Assembly: GCF_958979055.1 (NCBI RefSeq)
Contig: NC_084886.1
Coordinates: forward strand, 48,811,654 to 48,875,653
Origin: Alnus glutinosa
Taxonomy: Eukaryota > Streptophyta > Magnoliopsida > Fagales > Betulaceae
Length of the DNA: 64,000 nt
Direction of reading: 5' to 3'
Position numbers and translations under genes: made by a program. The notes under the pieces were generated by a model. The model was not told where the DNA came from and ran no database searches. It saw nothing but the letters and a program-made list of their open reading frames with translations. Positions 1 to 12,893 of the stretch are shown one piece after another. The number at the start of each line of letters is the position of its first letter. Position 1 is the first letter of the stretch.

Positions 1-111
1 ATGGGTACCAAGATGATGTGGAGCTTATTCATTGGTATCTGTAGCATTTCTTTTTATTAATTGTTTTAATCATCTCCAATGAATAAGCTCCACATCATCT
101 TGGTACCCATC
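1..111. repeat. Perfect foldback (hairpin) repeat, cut by window edge
   Basis: Bases 1-35 are the exact reverse complement of bases 77-111, giving a 35-bp perfect stem around a 41-base AT-rich loop. Bases 112-150 look like the outer part of the right arm (GGTACC-rich), so the left arm probably begins before the window. Structure fits a MITE-type foldback; a small-RNA hairpin is the other possibility. Confidence 0.75.
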
Positions 112-246
112 TCTTGGTAAAAAATTTGGTACCCCTAGCATTTCTCTTTAATCTAATGGTAATTCTAAAAGTTAGATCAATTTTAAGAGGATCAAGAAGA
201 ACATGGGTATTTCTTTTAACATTACTCCGATAATATCATATTATTA

Positions 247-361
247 TTATTTTTTTTTTTTTGACATGTCCACACAAGAGAGGGGAGGGGAAATTCGAAC
301 TAGTGACCTCCGCTTCATAAGGCGTGATCCTCAACCGATTGAGCTATCCCTTAGAGAGGGG
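247..361 (-). mobile_element. tRNA-derived SINE
   Basis: Read on the minus strand this has a tRNA-like head: GGGATAGCTCAATCGGTTG resembles a pol III A box and AGTTCGAAT a B box, followed by a short body ending in GTGTGGACATGTC and a poly(A) (poly(T) on plus, about 247-262). The same body recurs at 20945-21064 and 21222-21285. It is not a tRNA gene: no paired acceptor stem is visible. Target duplications are not clear for this copy. Confidence 0.7.
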
Positions 362-665
362 GCATTATTTACCTATTGACAAGCTATACACATACACAAG
401 AGCAAAAACATTAATGCATAAAATAAATGAAACAGGTAATAAAACTTTATTTATTAGTATTTCCACTACACATAATATTCAACTGCAGTAGGACAAAATA
501 ATTCTTCACTCCTCCACACCGAAAATTCTGAGGAGAGAACAGCCCTAGATGATAAATTACTCAAAAAAAAAAAAAAATAGATGAACCAACCATGTATGCT
601 AGGGGAGCCAAATACTTGGTAAATGAGCGTAGAAACAAAGACCTTTATTCCCCGCGAAAACTGGA

Positions 666-3600
666 CTAGGCCTGCAAAAAGCTTGCATACTTGGCACCTA
701 GGAAAAGCCTTTGAATACAGAGTAGGGCATTTTTGGTAACCTCAGGATTCTCATGGTTCATCAGTTTCATCACTCTTTCCTTGGCCTTGAGGTCCGTCAC
801 AATGACCCGCCCAGCCGGGTGGTACTGGATGAACTGTGAGAGATCAAAGCAAGCAACAGCCAAAGCCCTTGGATCACTGGACGTATCCAAAATTGTAATG
901 AGGACCCTCAAAATCTGTAACAGAAGATCATATATTAGTAGCACAAAAACTTGATTTTTTTTTTGTTGATAAGTAAATGGAATTCAATAACTTGGTTATA
1001 ACATTGGGAAATTGTCAAACTGAAAGCACAATCATAAAACAAAATGCTAATTTGGAAATTGTCATACGAACTCATGCTTTTCCTAAAGACAATCACTAAT
1101 ATTATTTTACATATTCATAGGAGAGGGAGGATGCTCTGTAGATTCGGTTGCCAAAATTACAGGGGGATGGGTCGGAAGTCATTTGCACATTAACCACAAT
1201 CAGATTTACTATTTCATTCTTGAATTGAAGAATACAACCCTTGTAGAAATAAAAGTAAAAAGGAAAGCACAAAGAATCCATTCCAAAGTAGTGTGTGTGT
1301 GTGTGTGTGTGTGTAATCCCATTGTATGTGATAGTGCGTGTGTTTGCTTATGTTCATTCAATCCATCTACCAGCAAATATTGATACAAAGCAGAGATTCA
1401 AGAAAGGGGTCCAATAGCCACTAATGTCAAGAAAAGAGGAGAGATCTGTTACTTTTTTGGTAGACCCATTGGACAATTTGCATTATTAAGTATTTGATGC
1501 CCCATGATAACATACAGAAGGCTTCTTCCAAAAAAAAAAAAAAAAAAAGCCAAACTACCAATAACACAATTGGTAAGTACAAAAATAGGCTTCTTTCACA
1601 AGAGTTGCAGTAAAGAGAAAAGAATTGAGCAAGGGGACAAAAAGTACCTGGAAGTCATTTTCTTCAAATCTTGTAATATTATCACGCCAAAACATGGGAT
1701 CTTTGTGCATAGGAGACCAGTCAAGATGACCAAGGAGGACTTCTTGCTTGTACATATCAAAAGAACTCAATTTTTTAATGTTGTCCTTCAGCCCTTCCTC
1801 CAGTTGATTTAGAGCCTCCAACAGGTCCTGTGAGATGTTTCAAATAAATTAGTAGAAAACAGCACCATAGAGAACATAATTGTGTTTAAGATTACTTATT
1901 ACTCAGGCAGAGATGTTGAGGTGCATGTTACAATCCCCATGCAAATGAAAAATGTCTAAGATTATAAGAACTCATGGAGTCATGTCTTGGTTTTGCATCA
2001 GATACCAATATGTATGATAGTAGTAGAGCACACACCATAATAGAATTAGGATATGAGTTTTAAAAAAAATAAAAACCATTACCTAGTTAAAAGGATGACC
2101 CCTAAATTTTAATTTACAGTATAAAAGCTGGATGAAAATAGTAAAGAAGTACAATCAATCTGACTCTTCTGTAATCAAATAACATTCATATTAGAGAAAA
2201 TTATCAGAGCTGTAGATCCAGATCAAATCTTATGGGACATAATACTGGCAACCCAACAAACCCATGGTCAAAATATAAGGATAACAGATGCGAAGATGTT
2301 AAAGCAAACAAAAGTAATACAAGAAAGATCAAATGAAAGTATACACGTGATTGTAAGGCACTAAGGGTAGCATTTGAGGGTAAATTTGAAAAACAAATTC
2401 TCTAAATTGATATAGTCACGTGCAACTAGAACCAATGACTGTACCAGCAAAAAAGATTGATTCAAGTTGTGCAACGAAGTCAAAGGAATGCCTAAAAGAA
2501 TGCAGGTTCAGAAGGGGAGGAAGAAAGTATTGTCCAATGTTAAACACAAGATATTATCTTACACAGAGCTCGAAAGAGAATAAGAAATACTGCATCTGAA
2601 GCCAGCTACAGAAAATCAGGATCTAGGTCTGGGTAAGTACATCTTTTACAAGCTTTGGTAATTATCAACAACAATATTTGATGATAATAATAAAATTTTC
2701 TACCCAATCTATACTTAATAGAGTCAAGTTACTAGTTGATTGTTAAATAAATTCGTCATAGCAGATGTTTCAATTAAATGAAAGACCAACACCAAAATAG
2801 AAACTCAGTGGCAGACATGATGTAGACTAACAATCATATCAATATCTTTAACGATCCTACAGCTCCATCCTACTGAATTTACTAAAAATAAGTGAACAAT
2901 CAGTAAGCTAAGTGTATTTCAAATTCTCTCACCTCGTCACTCCATGCTTGTGATTTCAAGCTTTGAACAATTTGCAGCAGTCCAAGGTCTACCATTAGAG
3001 CACCAAATGCCCCTTTGGAAAGCAAGTTCCTAAGGGTCAAGGCAACAACTCTGACAACCTAGCAAGAATCGTAGTGCCCAAAAAAATATTAATATCATAT
3101 ACATAAAACATTCTTTTTTTATTAGTAGATAAATGTAACTAGAAGCTAAAATTACATGCATGAAACTCCTATGCAAGGGAAAGTGTGCATATTGTTCATT
3201 GTGCAAATCAATTCAAGAACAACAAATTGCACTGGTAAAGGGCAATATACGAAAAGTGGAGGAAGTAAACTACCACCTGCTTATAAACACCAACCAGAAA
3301 AGATATATTGAAATGAAATCAACAGACAGAAAACTCACCTTCTCCTTGGTTGAGCTCCTAATAACCTCTATTAGTTGTGGCAGGGTTCTTGAAGTAGCCA
3401 AGTACTCAACTGCAGGTTCATAGTATGACAAAAGCCATACACATAGACATGTTTCATAAAGGAGCTGCAACAAAGATAAGCAGTCAATTTCAGGATTATC
3501 GTTAAAGTTTAGTTTTTGTTTGGTTGATGGCATTAAAAAAAAAAAAAAACTCAATTTACAGTTCCAGAACTCCAAACTTGCATGACAATTTTGATTAGGA

Positions 3601-6600
3601 TGCACCAGTTTAGTTGAAAACCAATTGATAGTTGCTAGCCATCCGAAATATGACAAGTTACCTGAACCGATTGCTGGGTAGATGCTGGAGCAATTAATGG
3701 AACGAGCAACTTCACCCCATCTGCCAGAACAAAGGAGGATCTGACCATGGGTTCCTTTAGTAATGTAGCAAGGCAATTGATGGCAGTAGGGACAGCACTA
3801 GTAGGATGGGAAGGCTTCTTCAACTGCATATGAAATCAGGCACCAGGACCAGGTTATGACTGCTATCCTCAAACTGACATTAAAACCATAACTGAATAAA
3901 GTACAGAATCGTTACGAGGAGAATACATCACATGATAACAAAATTACGCATACATATTTATACTTCTCTTTTTATGGGTGCATACTGCATACACGGGTGG
4001 GTTTCGGATAACTCAAGGTCCGGAATACCGCTTTTGCCTACCGCTCCACCCAAAGTCGAAAAGTCGGTAAATTCACTGACTTTTTCCGACGAAGGGCATT
4101 TCCATAATTAACCGTCACTGCCAAGTCGGGGACAGTGACGGAAGGTGAGCGAGAAATGAAAAGGCAGTCGGCCTCATGAAAAACCAATCACCTCGGCTGG
4201 TAGGCAGCAGTCAACCACTACGCCCAGCCCTAGACTTATACCTGACGACGTCGGATTGAGATTTGAAGAGAGAGTGAGAGGCTGAGAGCGAGGTAGGCTG
4301 GCGGTGAAGCTGAGAGGGGGACGGCGGTGTGAAGGGATGAAGCTAAGAGTGAGAGAGACTGAGAGATGAAGGACAAAGGAGGCATGAAAATGATAGGGTT
4401 TATGAAAGCGATGCATATATATTCATCTAAAACAGCGTCATTTTAATTAAGTACCAAAAAAAATAGTTACAGAAAATGTCGGGTTGGGTCAGAACCCCAG
4501 TTTTTTAATATTTGTTCCACCTACCGACCCGACATTATCGGAAATTGATTTTTTTATGCCAGTGACAGGTTGGTGGTGGCTGGTAGGCGGCAGTCAGCCA
4601 CCACGCCCAGCCCTATTGCATACATATATGTACTTATTCATAAATATATATCCAGCAACTACCAATATGCTCAATATATTGCTTATAAAAAAAAAAAAAA
4701 TGCTCAATATATCCAGCCATCAAGTATGAGCTAGACACCAATCCCACTCTACCAATCCTGAGATGTATGCATACCTGCGCACAAAGCCATTCTACCAATC
4801 CTTTCAACACATCATCAATAGTAGTGATTTTTTTCTTTGAATTTGAGGCTTCCCCATTACTGATTATGCCATCCTGGGTTTTTGGCCTGGCACTATAATC
4901 ATCGAAAAACAAAAAGAACCACAGTTACCAAAAAAATCATGTTGTACAAGAACCACATAGTTAATTTCAGAAACTTTGTTAGATGGATCAAATTTGAAGT
5001 ACCTTACTATTAGAGCAAGTATCTTACAGCTCTTCTCTTGTATGAACCAATTACCCTTCCAAAGCAATCTGAAAATGGACCAAACATTAAATCCTTTTAG
5101 TTTTCATCAATTTGAAGGACAGAAGCAAACAAATCATAATGTGATTGAGCAGTATAAAAAAAGATGACAATAAAAGCACCCTCCCCGTAATAGGTTGATG
5201 CCAATTTTTCTCTAGGTAACGTACAATTTTATTTGTAATAAAAGATGAGATCATCCTACCATTCAATTAAGAGCATAATTGGTTTTACCCATCTCTTTTT
5301 CTGATAAGTAAAGTATATTCAAAAAGCGTAAAGGGGCGCAACCCATAGTACACAGGACGTATACATGAAGCCCTTAATTCAAAGAAAAAAGAGAGCACCT
5401 ATCTATAAATTCAAAATACGAACACTCATGCATAAACTGAATTTTCTTACACACCACATCAAACACAATGGAGCCATGCGCCAAATCGGTATCAAAGTCT
5501 GATTACCCATCTCTTTGAAGAAGAAACAGCCAAATCATAGAAGGCAACTTGAAGCAAAAGAAGTGATACATAACAATTCTAAAAAATAGGTGAATATAAG
5601 TTTCCCCCAGCTGTGCCACACATGCCATGATCATTGGTCAACCATATGGCAGGTTGAAATAAATAGAGAATCGGAATGCATCATGGATATGATTATCTGA
5701 TCAGGGAGTTATATGAATAAGAGAAGAGACATCAACCATCTAAGAGCCCATTTTCCTTCAAGTTTGACATGGAATTATTCCAAGAGTGTCCACTCGCATT
5801 TTCTAATTCGAAGTTTTAACAGGAATGGTGGCAGTATGAGAAGAAAGGAAAATCAATAAAGACGGGGTGGAGCAACCACAAAAAGGCAGGAGAAGGTACT
5901 CCAGACCATGACCTAGGTCAAGTTGAGCCAAATTTTAAGAAACAAAAGGTGATAAACAATAGACAAAAATGGGAAATAGTTACTTGAAGCAACTAAGGAC
6001 AACAGCTTCAGAAGCAAGAAGCAGAATTTTTCCAAAGCATTTAAGGAAGTGGGTTTCAACCACACTTCCTCATGCTCCCTCCTTTCATATCTTCCAATTT
6101 GTTTATTTTCTGATATAGTGTTCCCCTAGGAGATAAATCAATTAGATAACTCTATAGTTTGATATATATAAAATACACACACATACGGGACTAACAGAAG
6201 CCATAATCATGAGTGTATCAAGTATTGCTCAACACATGTTTAGTTAAATACTTAACTTAAGAAAGGTTCATAAGTATCTTCATTGGCAAGAGATTTGTCA
6301 TGGAACAATCTTGCTCTCTTTGGGTTTGCTGTCAAAGAAAATAAACAATAGATTAACTTCTTTTAATATGTACATAATTAAAAGGTAAAAAATCTTCCAG
6401 TTACCTGTAAGCATTTCATCAATTAACGCCAGAACATATTCTACAGTTTCCTCCTTAAAAATGTCACGTAAAATGCTAACAAATACCAGAACATAAGCTG
6501 GACCATCCTGCCACAGTCGATTCCACATGTTACTATCATTGTAAAGCAACAAAAATCATCCTTGCACACGAATGCATGAAAGATTCTCCACTAAAGTTAT

Positions 6601-8011
6601 GGTTAAGCATTAGAAGTACACCCCAACATGGTTGTGAGGAATGAGGAAGGAATATAAGGTTTTTTGGAGCATGAGATAAACATAGAAGATCAAAAGATTC
6701 TGAATATTATTAAAGTAGTCAAAACTAATACCCAGTTCAAATATCATGACAGCAATGAAACATTACATCATCCAGAAGTTGTGCTCTATAACTTTCTGAT
6801 CTATTATCATAACGCCTCAGCAGCTGAAGGCATGTTCCTGTGATGAGCTTAGTGTTCATGTACGTTTCCCATGGAATGTCCCTCTTCAAAACCTACAAAA
6901 TGGACGAATATATTAATCGAAGCAGAACTGCTTGCCTAATCGACTTTTGTACAGTAACTAAATGTTAATATTAAATAAACGAATTTAAATTCTACATAGA
7001 GCGAGGAGTTATGGGTGCAACCCCACTGGTTTAAATGATCCACAGTCAAAAGTCAAGAAAAAAAAATCAAGTGTAAAAAACTAATCGAGAAAATCTACTC
7101 TGCATTTCTCATGTCCACGGAGGAATATGGTTTTTCAAGGAATTGGTTGAGCAATAAATCGATGTCCCATTAGCTCATACTTCACTTTCCTTTTTCTTTT
7201 TTCATAGGATCTCATTTAAGTTTTATTATTATTCACATAAAATATGTCTAAAGGAGACGTTTTCTTTTGAAACAATATGAAAGAAATAATATTTCAACCC
7301 TTCACCATACATAAATTCCATTTGATAGTAATACCATTAGGTAATCCAGAATAAATGTGTCTTGTACAGATATGCAGGATAAAATTTCAGACCGCTACTT
7401 TTTCTCCTCCATTTGCTTCATGTTTCAGACACATGTACTTTATACTTTCTTTTATATTTTCACACTCGCGTACTCTTCCACCCCCCCCCCCCCCCCACCC
7501 ACCCCCACCCCCAATTCTCTGTTTTGGTTAAAAGTTGGCATATACCCAAATGTGAAATAATTACCAATTACCGCAAGACCACAAGTTCAACCAGTGTCCA
7601 TTTCTTACAACAATGTGAGAGTTAAACTATATTCTCAGTTTCTAACATCCTCAAATTTCTCAGTCAAAAACCACCTCCCTTCACTAGCAAATTATCAATC
7701 AGTGTACAAAACTAAAAACCAAAGTACTAATCAAATTTCAACACTGACACCTTGCCCTTCCGTTTTTCATAACTAGAAATTACAAATCACTATTAAACGA
7801 CAATAATCCTAAATCCTAAATCCATTTCCAAGTTTGCTAAAAAAAAAAAAAATCAACGAATTCATGATCCAGAACAAGTGCATATTTCTACTGAATTTTA
7901 TTTATTTAAAAAAAAACAACAACAATTGGAAAACAACTAAATCCCACTTCAAATGCAAATAAGGTAGGCTAGATCACCAACCTGTTCCGTGGTAAGCTCG
8001 GCATGGTCCAT
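666..8011 (-). CDS. VHA-H: V-type H+-ATPase subunit H (11 coding exons)
   Basis: Regulatory subunit H of the V1 sector, which couples V1 to V0 and keeps ATP hydrolysis tied to proton pumping at the tonoplast and endomembranes. Exons on the minus strand: 7982-8011, 6767-6892, 6405-6507, 6256-6328, 5003-5068, 4775-4892, 3662-3823, 3339-3464, 2933-3058, 1648-1827, 666-914. Joined they give about 452 residues, the family's usual length. The start reads [10 protein letters not shown], then [15 protein letters not shown]; the C-terminus ends [10 protein letters not shown]. The protein is the HEAT/ARM-repeat type and soluble, with no signal peptide. Introns are GT-AG except intron 4: exon 4 ends TTCTTAAG followed by TTAAGT, so the expected join (Arg codon AG|A) has no GT. 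Canonical sites (donor at 6256, acceptor before 5093) would instead add eight residues in frame. Introns carry a hAT-like element and LINE-like debris. Identity is firm; the exon 4/5 join is not. Confidence 0.96.
1291..1314. repeat. (GT)n microsatellite
   Basis: Twelve GT units in VHA-H intron 10. Simple repeat, likely length-polymorphic. Confidence 0.9.
3993..4615. mobile_element. hAT-like non-autonomous element in VHA-H intron 6
   Basis: Flanked by an 8-bp near-duplicate (CTGCATAC at 3985-3992, TTGCATAC at 4616-4623). The left end ACGGGTGGG and the complement of the right end TAGGGCTGGG are similar. A segment around 4197-4232 (CTGGTAGGCAGCAGTCA) is repeated almost exactly at the right end, as expected of hAT subterminal repeats. 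About 623 bp, more GC-rich than the intron around it. No transposase coding seen. Confidence 0.55.
5285..5475 (-). mobile_element. LINE 3'-end-like fragment in VHA-H intron 4
   Basis: Contains a GATAAGTAAAGTATATTC start and a GGGGCGCAACCCATAGTACA stretch, the kind of tail seen at 3' ends of plant LINE fragments lying in reverse. No coding frame and no target duplication identified. Tentative. Confidence 0.35.
7482..7512. repeat. poly(C)/CCCA tract
   Basis: Long C run followed by CCCACCC units in VHA-H intron 1. The short open frames across it are low-complexity, not genes. Confidence 0.9.
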
Positions 8012-8570
8012 GGCTACCCAATCCCTACTCGGATTTATACCAGAATTTCACCAATTCCAACACCTAAACTCAATAAATAACTGAATAAATTAATGCATAA
8101 ACAAAAAAAAAAAAAAGGGCTAAAAGTCCGTACAGTCAGTTAAAATTATACAGATCACAAATCACAAATCAATCCTAAAAAAACTCATTCAAAATTCAGT
8201 GATCAAATACACATTTGGGGAAAAAAAATAGCGCCAACTCTACATCTAGCAAAAGCGGAAATGCGATCCAAATTCCTCTCAGATTCGCTAAACATTTACA
8301 GGAAATTCGAATAGCAAGGGTAATTTCCTCTCTTGAATTTCCATAAATCCAGTGAAATTGTTAAGAGAGCGAGAGAGAGAGAGGGGTTGGGATCGGGTGC
8401 TTACCTCTGTGTATGACCGGTGGTTTTCCGGGCTCGTAAAAAAATCTGGAAAGAGAAACAGAACGATTATGAGGGGAGGGAAGATTAGGTACTATTCATG
8501 CAATTGTGTATTTTGTAATGCTGGACCACTGAATGAGCGACACGTGCATTTGTTTTTGGCCATCACTGCC
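8012..8570 (-). promoter_or_regulatory. VHA-H 5' UTR with leader intron, and proximal promoter
   Basis: Upstream of the start codon, a good donor (AGAG|GTAAGC, first intron base 8404) implies a 5' UTR exon from 8405 to roughly 8560 and a leader intron ending at one of several AGs at about 8025-8060, most likely after GAGTTTAG. A GA microsatellite (about 8367-8384) lies inside this intron. Leader introns are common in plant housekeeping genes. Transcription start is not resolved. Confidence 0.5.
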
Positions 8571-9033
8571 TTAAGGTGATTTTGCTGCCCCCAATTGTTA
8601 TTTGATAGCCTTTATTTTTACTTGTCTGAATATGTGATTAGCCAGATTTTTGTTAGAGATTTCAATCTATTTACTGTCTAAATACAAGATAATTCTTTTC
8701 TTTTTTTTATCTTTTTTTTTTTAATGAAACTCTCTTGCATTTTCTAATCCAATTATTAACACTGCGGCAAAAAATTGCAATCAATCTGGATCTGATTTTC
8801 CTTACTCCAGTGACTAATTTTTCTAGCATGCGGTAATTATGTTGCCTTTTTTCTCTTTTTTTTTCTTTTTTTTTTTTTTTTACGGTGGTTATTTTGTCTT
8901 GGTCATTGACTAGGCGACAAATAGCGTCATTGGCTAGGCGACAAATAGTACTATTATTAACATAATATTGGTGGATTGATATATGTACAGAGCAAGAGTA
9001 GTGAAGAGTGTAAAAGGTATTATAATTTTTGGG
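8571..9033. other. Intergenic DNA, no gene seen
   Basis: AT-rich spacer upstream of VHA-H with T runs. A short direct repeat (TGGCTAGGCGACAAATAG type) occurs twice near 8915-8950. Nothing coding was found. Confidence 0.6.
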
Positions 9034-9556
9034 AAAAAATTATATTTAGTCTTTAGATTTTAATCTTATTTGAATTTAGTTATTGAGTTTTTAATTTCAA
9101 GAATATGGTACTTAAATTTTGCACAAATTTTAAATAAGTTCCTGTCACTTTTTTCCTCAAAATTAATAGTTTGTCATATTTCATGTGTATCTCAATTGAC
9201 CCATCAACGTCCATATCAATACCTAGTATCAACGTTATACCATTAAGCGTCAAGTCATCCATAAAAAGAAAAAAGAAAAGACAATTCTATAAATAAAAAT
9301 CATATCCTTCGTCATTTTAATCTTCTAGATTTGTAATATTAAATAGAAAACTATTAACTTTGATGCTGACATGGACATTGATATTGTATTGGATAGAGTG
9401 TCAAATGAACACATGTGACAAATGAAATATCGTTAACTTCGACGGTAAATAAATAGAGATATCAATTTAAAATTTGTGATCTTATTTTTAAAATTGAAAA
9501 CCTAAGGACTAAATCCAAATAAGATGAAAATTTAGGAACTAAATATGATTTTTTCC
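9034..9556. repeat. Foldback element
   Basis: The left arm near 9034-9085 (TATTTAGTCTTTAGATTTTA) pairs with the right arm near 9500-9556 (reverse complement begins ATATTTAGTTCCTAAATTTT). About 520 bp, AT-rich, no transposase frame. Fits a non-autonomous inverted-repeat transposon. Confidence 0.6.
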
Positions 9557-9896
9557 TATTTTTTTTTTTTAAGTTAAATTGATATGATAGTTTATGGAGT
9601 GCTTATTACGTTAGCCACTAATATATAATAGTTAACATGATACTCATCACGTTTATAAACTAACCATTTAAATGTTACTTACCACGACAACCACTAAAAT
9701 GTAGACTATTTTAACTCTATAAATTTACATGACAGTTCACATTTTATGACAATAATTGTTTATGTAGTAGTCATAAAATATAAACTGTGTAAATTTGTAA
9801 AGAATTTATAATAAAATATGTAGTGCAACAAGCATTTTCTTTTTAAATTAAGCATATATTTTCTCTAAGCTCTCTTAGACTCTTAGTAATAACAAA

Positions 9897-9899
<3 letters not shown>

Positions 9900-9931
<32 letters not shown>
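9900..9931. repeat. (GA)n microsatellite
   Basis: About 16 GA units, in the part of unit 1 that is absent from unit 2. Confidence 0.9.
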
Positions 9932-9934
<3 letters not shown>

Positions 9935-11993
9935 ATTCCACCAAAAAAATGCAGAAGTGTTTAACTTAAAATTAAACATTTTTTTTTTCATGAGAAGGTT
10001 CCTCGAGAGAGCACAATGAGACAAAGAGCTAGAGCACCTTCCCACCTCTTTCCTTGAGCAATGCCTTGTTGAGTACTGCAAAATGCTTAACGCCCAAACC
10101 CCAAATCTTTTCGGTTTATTTTTGTATTTCTCAATTGTCGTTAAAAATCTCAATGGATTGTCTTTGGAACGAGAAAATTTCCCAAAACCTAAATTCATCA
10201 AATAATTTATATCTCGAATCAGCCCCCAAATCCAATTAGGATTTATGAACGAGTAATATTATATACTATATTCACATCTTATTAAGCTGATGTGACAGTA
10301 CCCATCAGTTTTTGGTGGTTAATGAGCACCGTCACATTAACCCAAAAAAATCATAAGAGTGAAATGAATGTATAGTATATATAACATTTCTCTTTTGCCA
10401 ACATTATCCTAAATCCATCCCACTTGCATTTTTAGATAATCCAAATATGTTTAAATGCCCCTTTGTTTTGTTAAGAGAAAGATCATAATCGAAGTGCAAT
10501 CTCTAGATATATATGACAATCAAGACCCATTACTAATGTGTGCTTATTGGTATAGCTAATTTTTTTTGGACTGCTATAAAAATTGAGTTTTTATTTTTTA
10601 TTTTTTTACCATCATATACACCATTAAATACAACTCAAGATTAAACTACTAAATGTATCAATTAAGTCCATATTCATGAGAGACAAAATAATGTTATCTT
10701 AGAAACAGCTTCCTAAATAATGTTAAGGAAAAAACTCGAAGTTATGGGAGTGCTTTATTGGATGTAAGGTTTGAGCAATATGATTTTATTTTTTTTTAAA
10801 TAATGTATAGTTATGATCATATCACTATATTGAGTTCAGGACCATATCAAATCACTCATTCGGTTTTCAATCTTTCTAGTCAGTTTCTTTTTTTTTTCTT
10901 TCTTTCTTATTTTTCTTATTTTTTTTTTCTTTTTTTTTAATATGAAATCTCAATTATATCAATAAAATAAGAATTAACAATTTTTTTTTTATTTTTAAAA
11001 AAAAAAAACCTAATGATGAGTGATGATGGACGAATTCTCAAGGTGACCATTGGTCAATTTGGTCTGACCACCTCTCGATTTTACCTGTTTGTTTTTCATT
11101 CTTTTTCTATAGATATTTTTTTAAAAGTTTTTGATAAATTTTTAGGATATGACTAAAATTTTATATTTTTTTTATGCTAGAAAATTCAATGAAATAGAGG
11201 GACTAATTGAAAAACATAATAAACACAAAAAGTTAGATTGTCCTCCCTCGTAACCCTTTTTTCTATCTCAATTAAATAAAAAGAAAAAAGAAATAGATTG
11301 TAAGAGTTGGGAATTAATAGTCAACATTAGTATGTGTTGTTAGGAGTATTATTGCTTTTATTACAAATCTTTTATAGATTAACACGATGTTTATTATGTC
11401 ATGTACTAAATAATTAAAATTTCATGTTAAATTTTGTTGTTTAATTTTTATTTTTATTTTTAATGATAATAAAGATACTATAATTTTTACTTCAAGTTCT
11501 TTACAAACAAACATAACGATTAATAATTGAAAAATAACTACGATTTGTCAATTTAATTAGTAAGTGATTAACTTGTCAACCATAGACTCTAAAAAAAATT
11601 ATAATAAAAACTTTTAGTACTTCAAGTGTTTTCTAATTATTATTTTTTTTACCTATATTAAATTACATGGACACTCATATAATTATCATGTGGGTTTTAG
11701 GGTTTATAAAGAAATTAAAATAAAAGGTACACAATCATTTTTCATAAGTATTTACAATGGCTTACGCATTTTGAATTTCTATATATAATTGGCTAACCAA
11801 ACTCGTAAAAAAACATATATATTTGATTCTTTTAACCAAATGCATTTTGTATTTCATTTACATTCATCAGTGTTTATCCAACTATGCTTAGACCCACACC
11901 AAGCCGTAGGTCTTCTAGCAAATCATTAAACCCATTTTATTTGGGATTAGAAATAGGTCATTTAACTACATCCTTGAAGCATCACGTTGATAT

Positions 11994-12428
11994 ATATATA
12001 TATATAGATTTTTTTTTTTTTTTTTTTTGATGAATTAAGACCTTTATATAACAAACTCAACAATACAAAAAGTCACTCCAACTACCTGGACCCACGTTTC
12101 CTAAACCAGGAAACACACTAACTACAGATCACAAAACCAGCTAAACAACAACCATTACAAGGCCAAGCGACCGGTCAGCAGCCAACCACAAACAGAAACA
12201 AATTACAAGAGAGGGAAGAGATTCCACTGCAGAGCAAGAGGTAAATCTCCGTCCACTGATTTTACCGAAACTTTTGCCAAGATTCTGGAACGTACTTCCC
12301 ATCTAATCTGGCCAGAAATGGCTTTTTTAAACTTGGGAGTAATGCCATGAAACAGGGCATTTCGTTGTTTCCATAAATGATAGATACAAGCTCCAAAACA
12401 AAGTTTTGCAAGGCAAGATTTTAAACTT
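11994..12428 (-). mobile_element. 5'-truncated LINE insertion with TSD
   Basis: A 435-bp insert bounded by a perfect 12-bp direct repeat TCACGTTGATAT (11982-11993 and 12429-12440). The paralogous unit 2 has one nearly identical copy at about 15924-15935, an empty site. The T run at 12008-12027 marks a poly(A) tail for a minus-strand element. The minus frame 12428-12203 encodes the end of a non-LTR retrotransposon polyprotein (motifs KLCFGACIYHLWKQRNALF and RWEVRSRIL, as in the zf-RVT/RNase H end of plant LINEs) and stops at 12203. It is a dead-on-arrival copy. Confidence 0.85.
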
Positions 12429-12746
12429 TCACGTTGATATTTTTTCAAACATAGAATCCCAATAAGATTGTAATCATAAGTTGTTCAGCTTCGATGTGGT
12501 ACATATCGACTTTATGAATAGAAGTAAATATGAACTTTTAGAACCATACACAAGAGATACCCTTCAAATTTCCTTAACATATATTGATGAAACAGGTAAG
12601 TTGAAAACATATTTATCCAAAAGAACAAACATTACAGGATAATATATACAACGACCACAAACATCTTAAAACGCATATATGGAAAACTCATATAGTATCT
12701 CTAAAACCAATCCGTTCTCGCCTGTTTCAAATTGCCTATAATCAAC

Positions 12747-12889
12747 GAGATATATACTATACGTTTACAACTTTTGTACAACTCCTATCTAAGATATATA
12801 TGACTCACATGTAAGAAAATAAATTCAATAATTAGTTTGAAAAAAGGTTAAACATGAGTTATACAAAGATTGTAAACATATCATATCTC
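12747..12889. mobile_element. MITE at the stop codon of defensin-like copy A
   Basis: Inverted-repeat element (ends GAGATAT and ATATCTC) flanked by ATAATCAAC (12738-12746) and ATATTCAAC (12890-12898). The second flank contains the stop codon of copy A on the minus strand. Shorter than its sisters because the A/T-rich centre is deleted. Confidence 0.75.
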
Positions 12890-12893
12890 ATAT

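Noticed and set aside
278-361. Possible tRNA gene (A- and B-box-like motifs)
   Set aside because: Recurs with poly(A) and target duplications elsewhere in the window and lacks a paired acceptor stem: a SINE.
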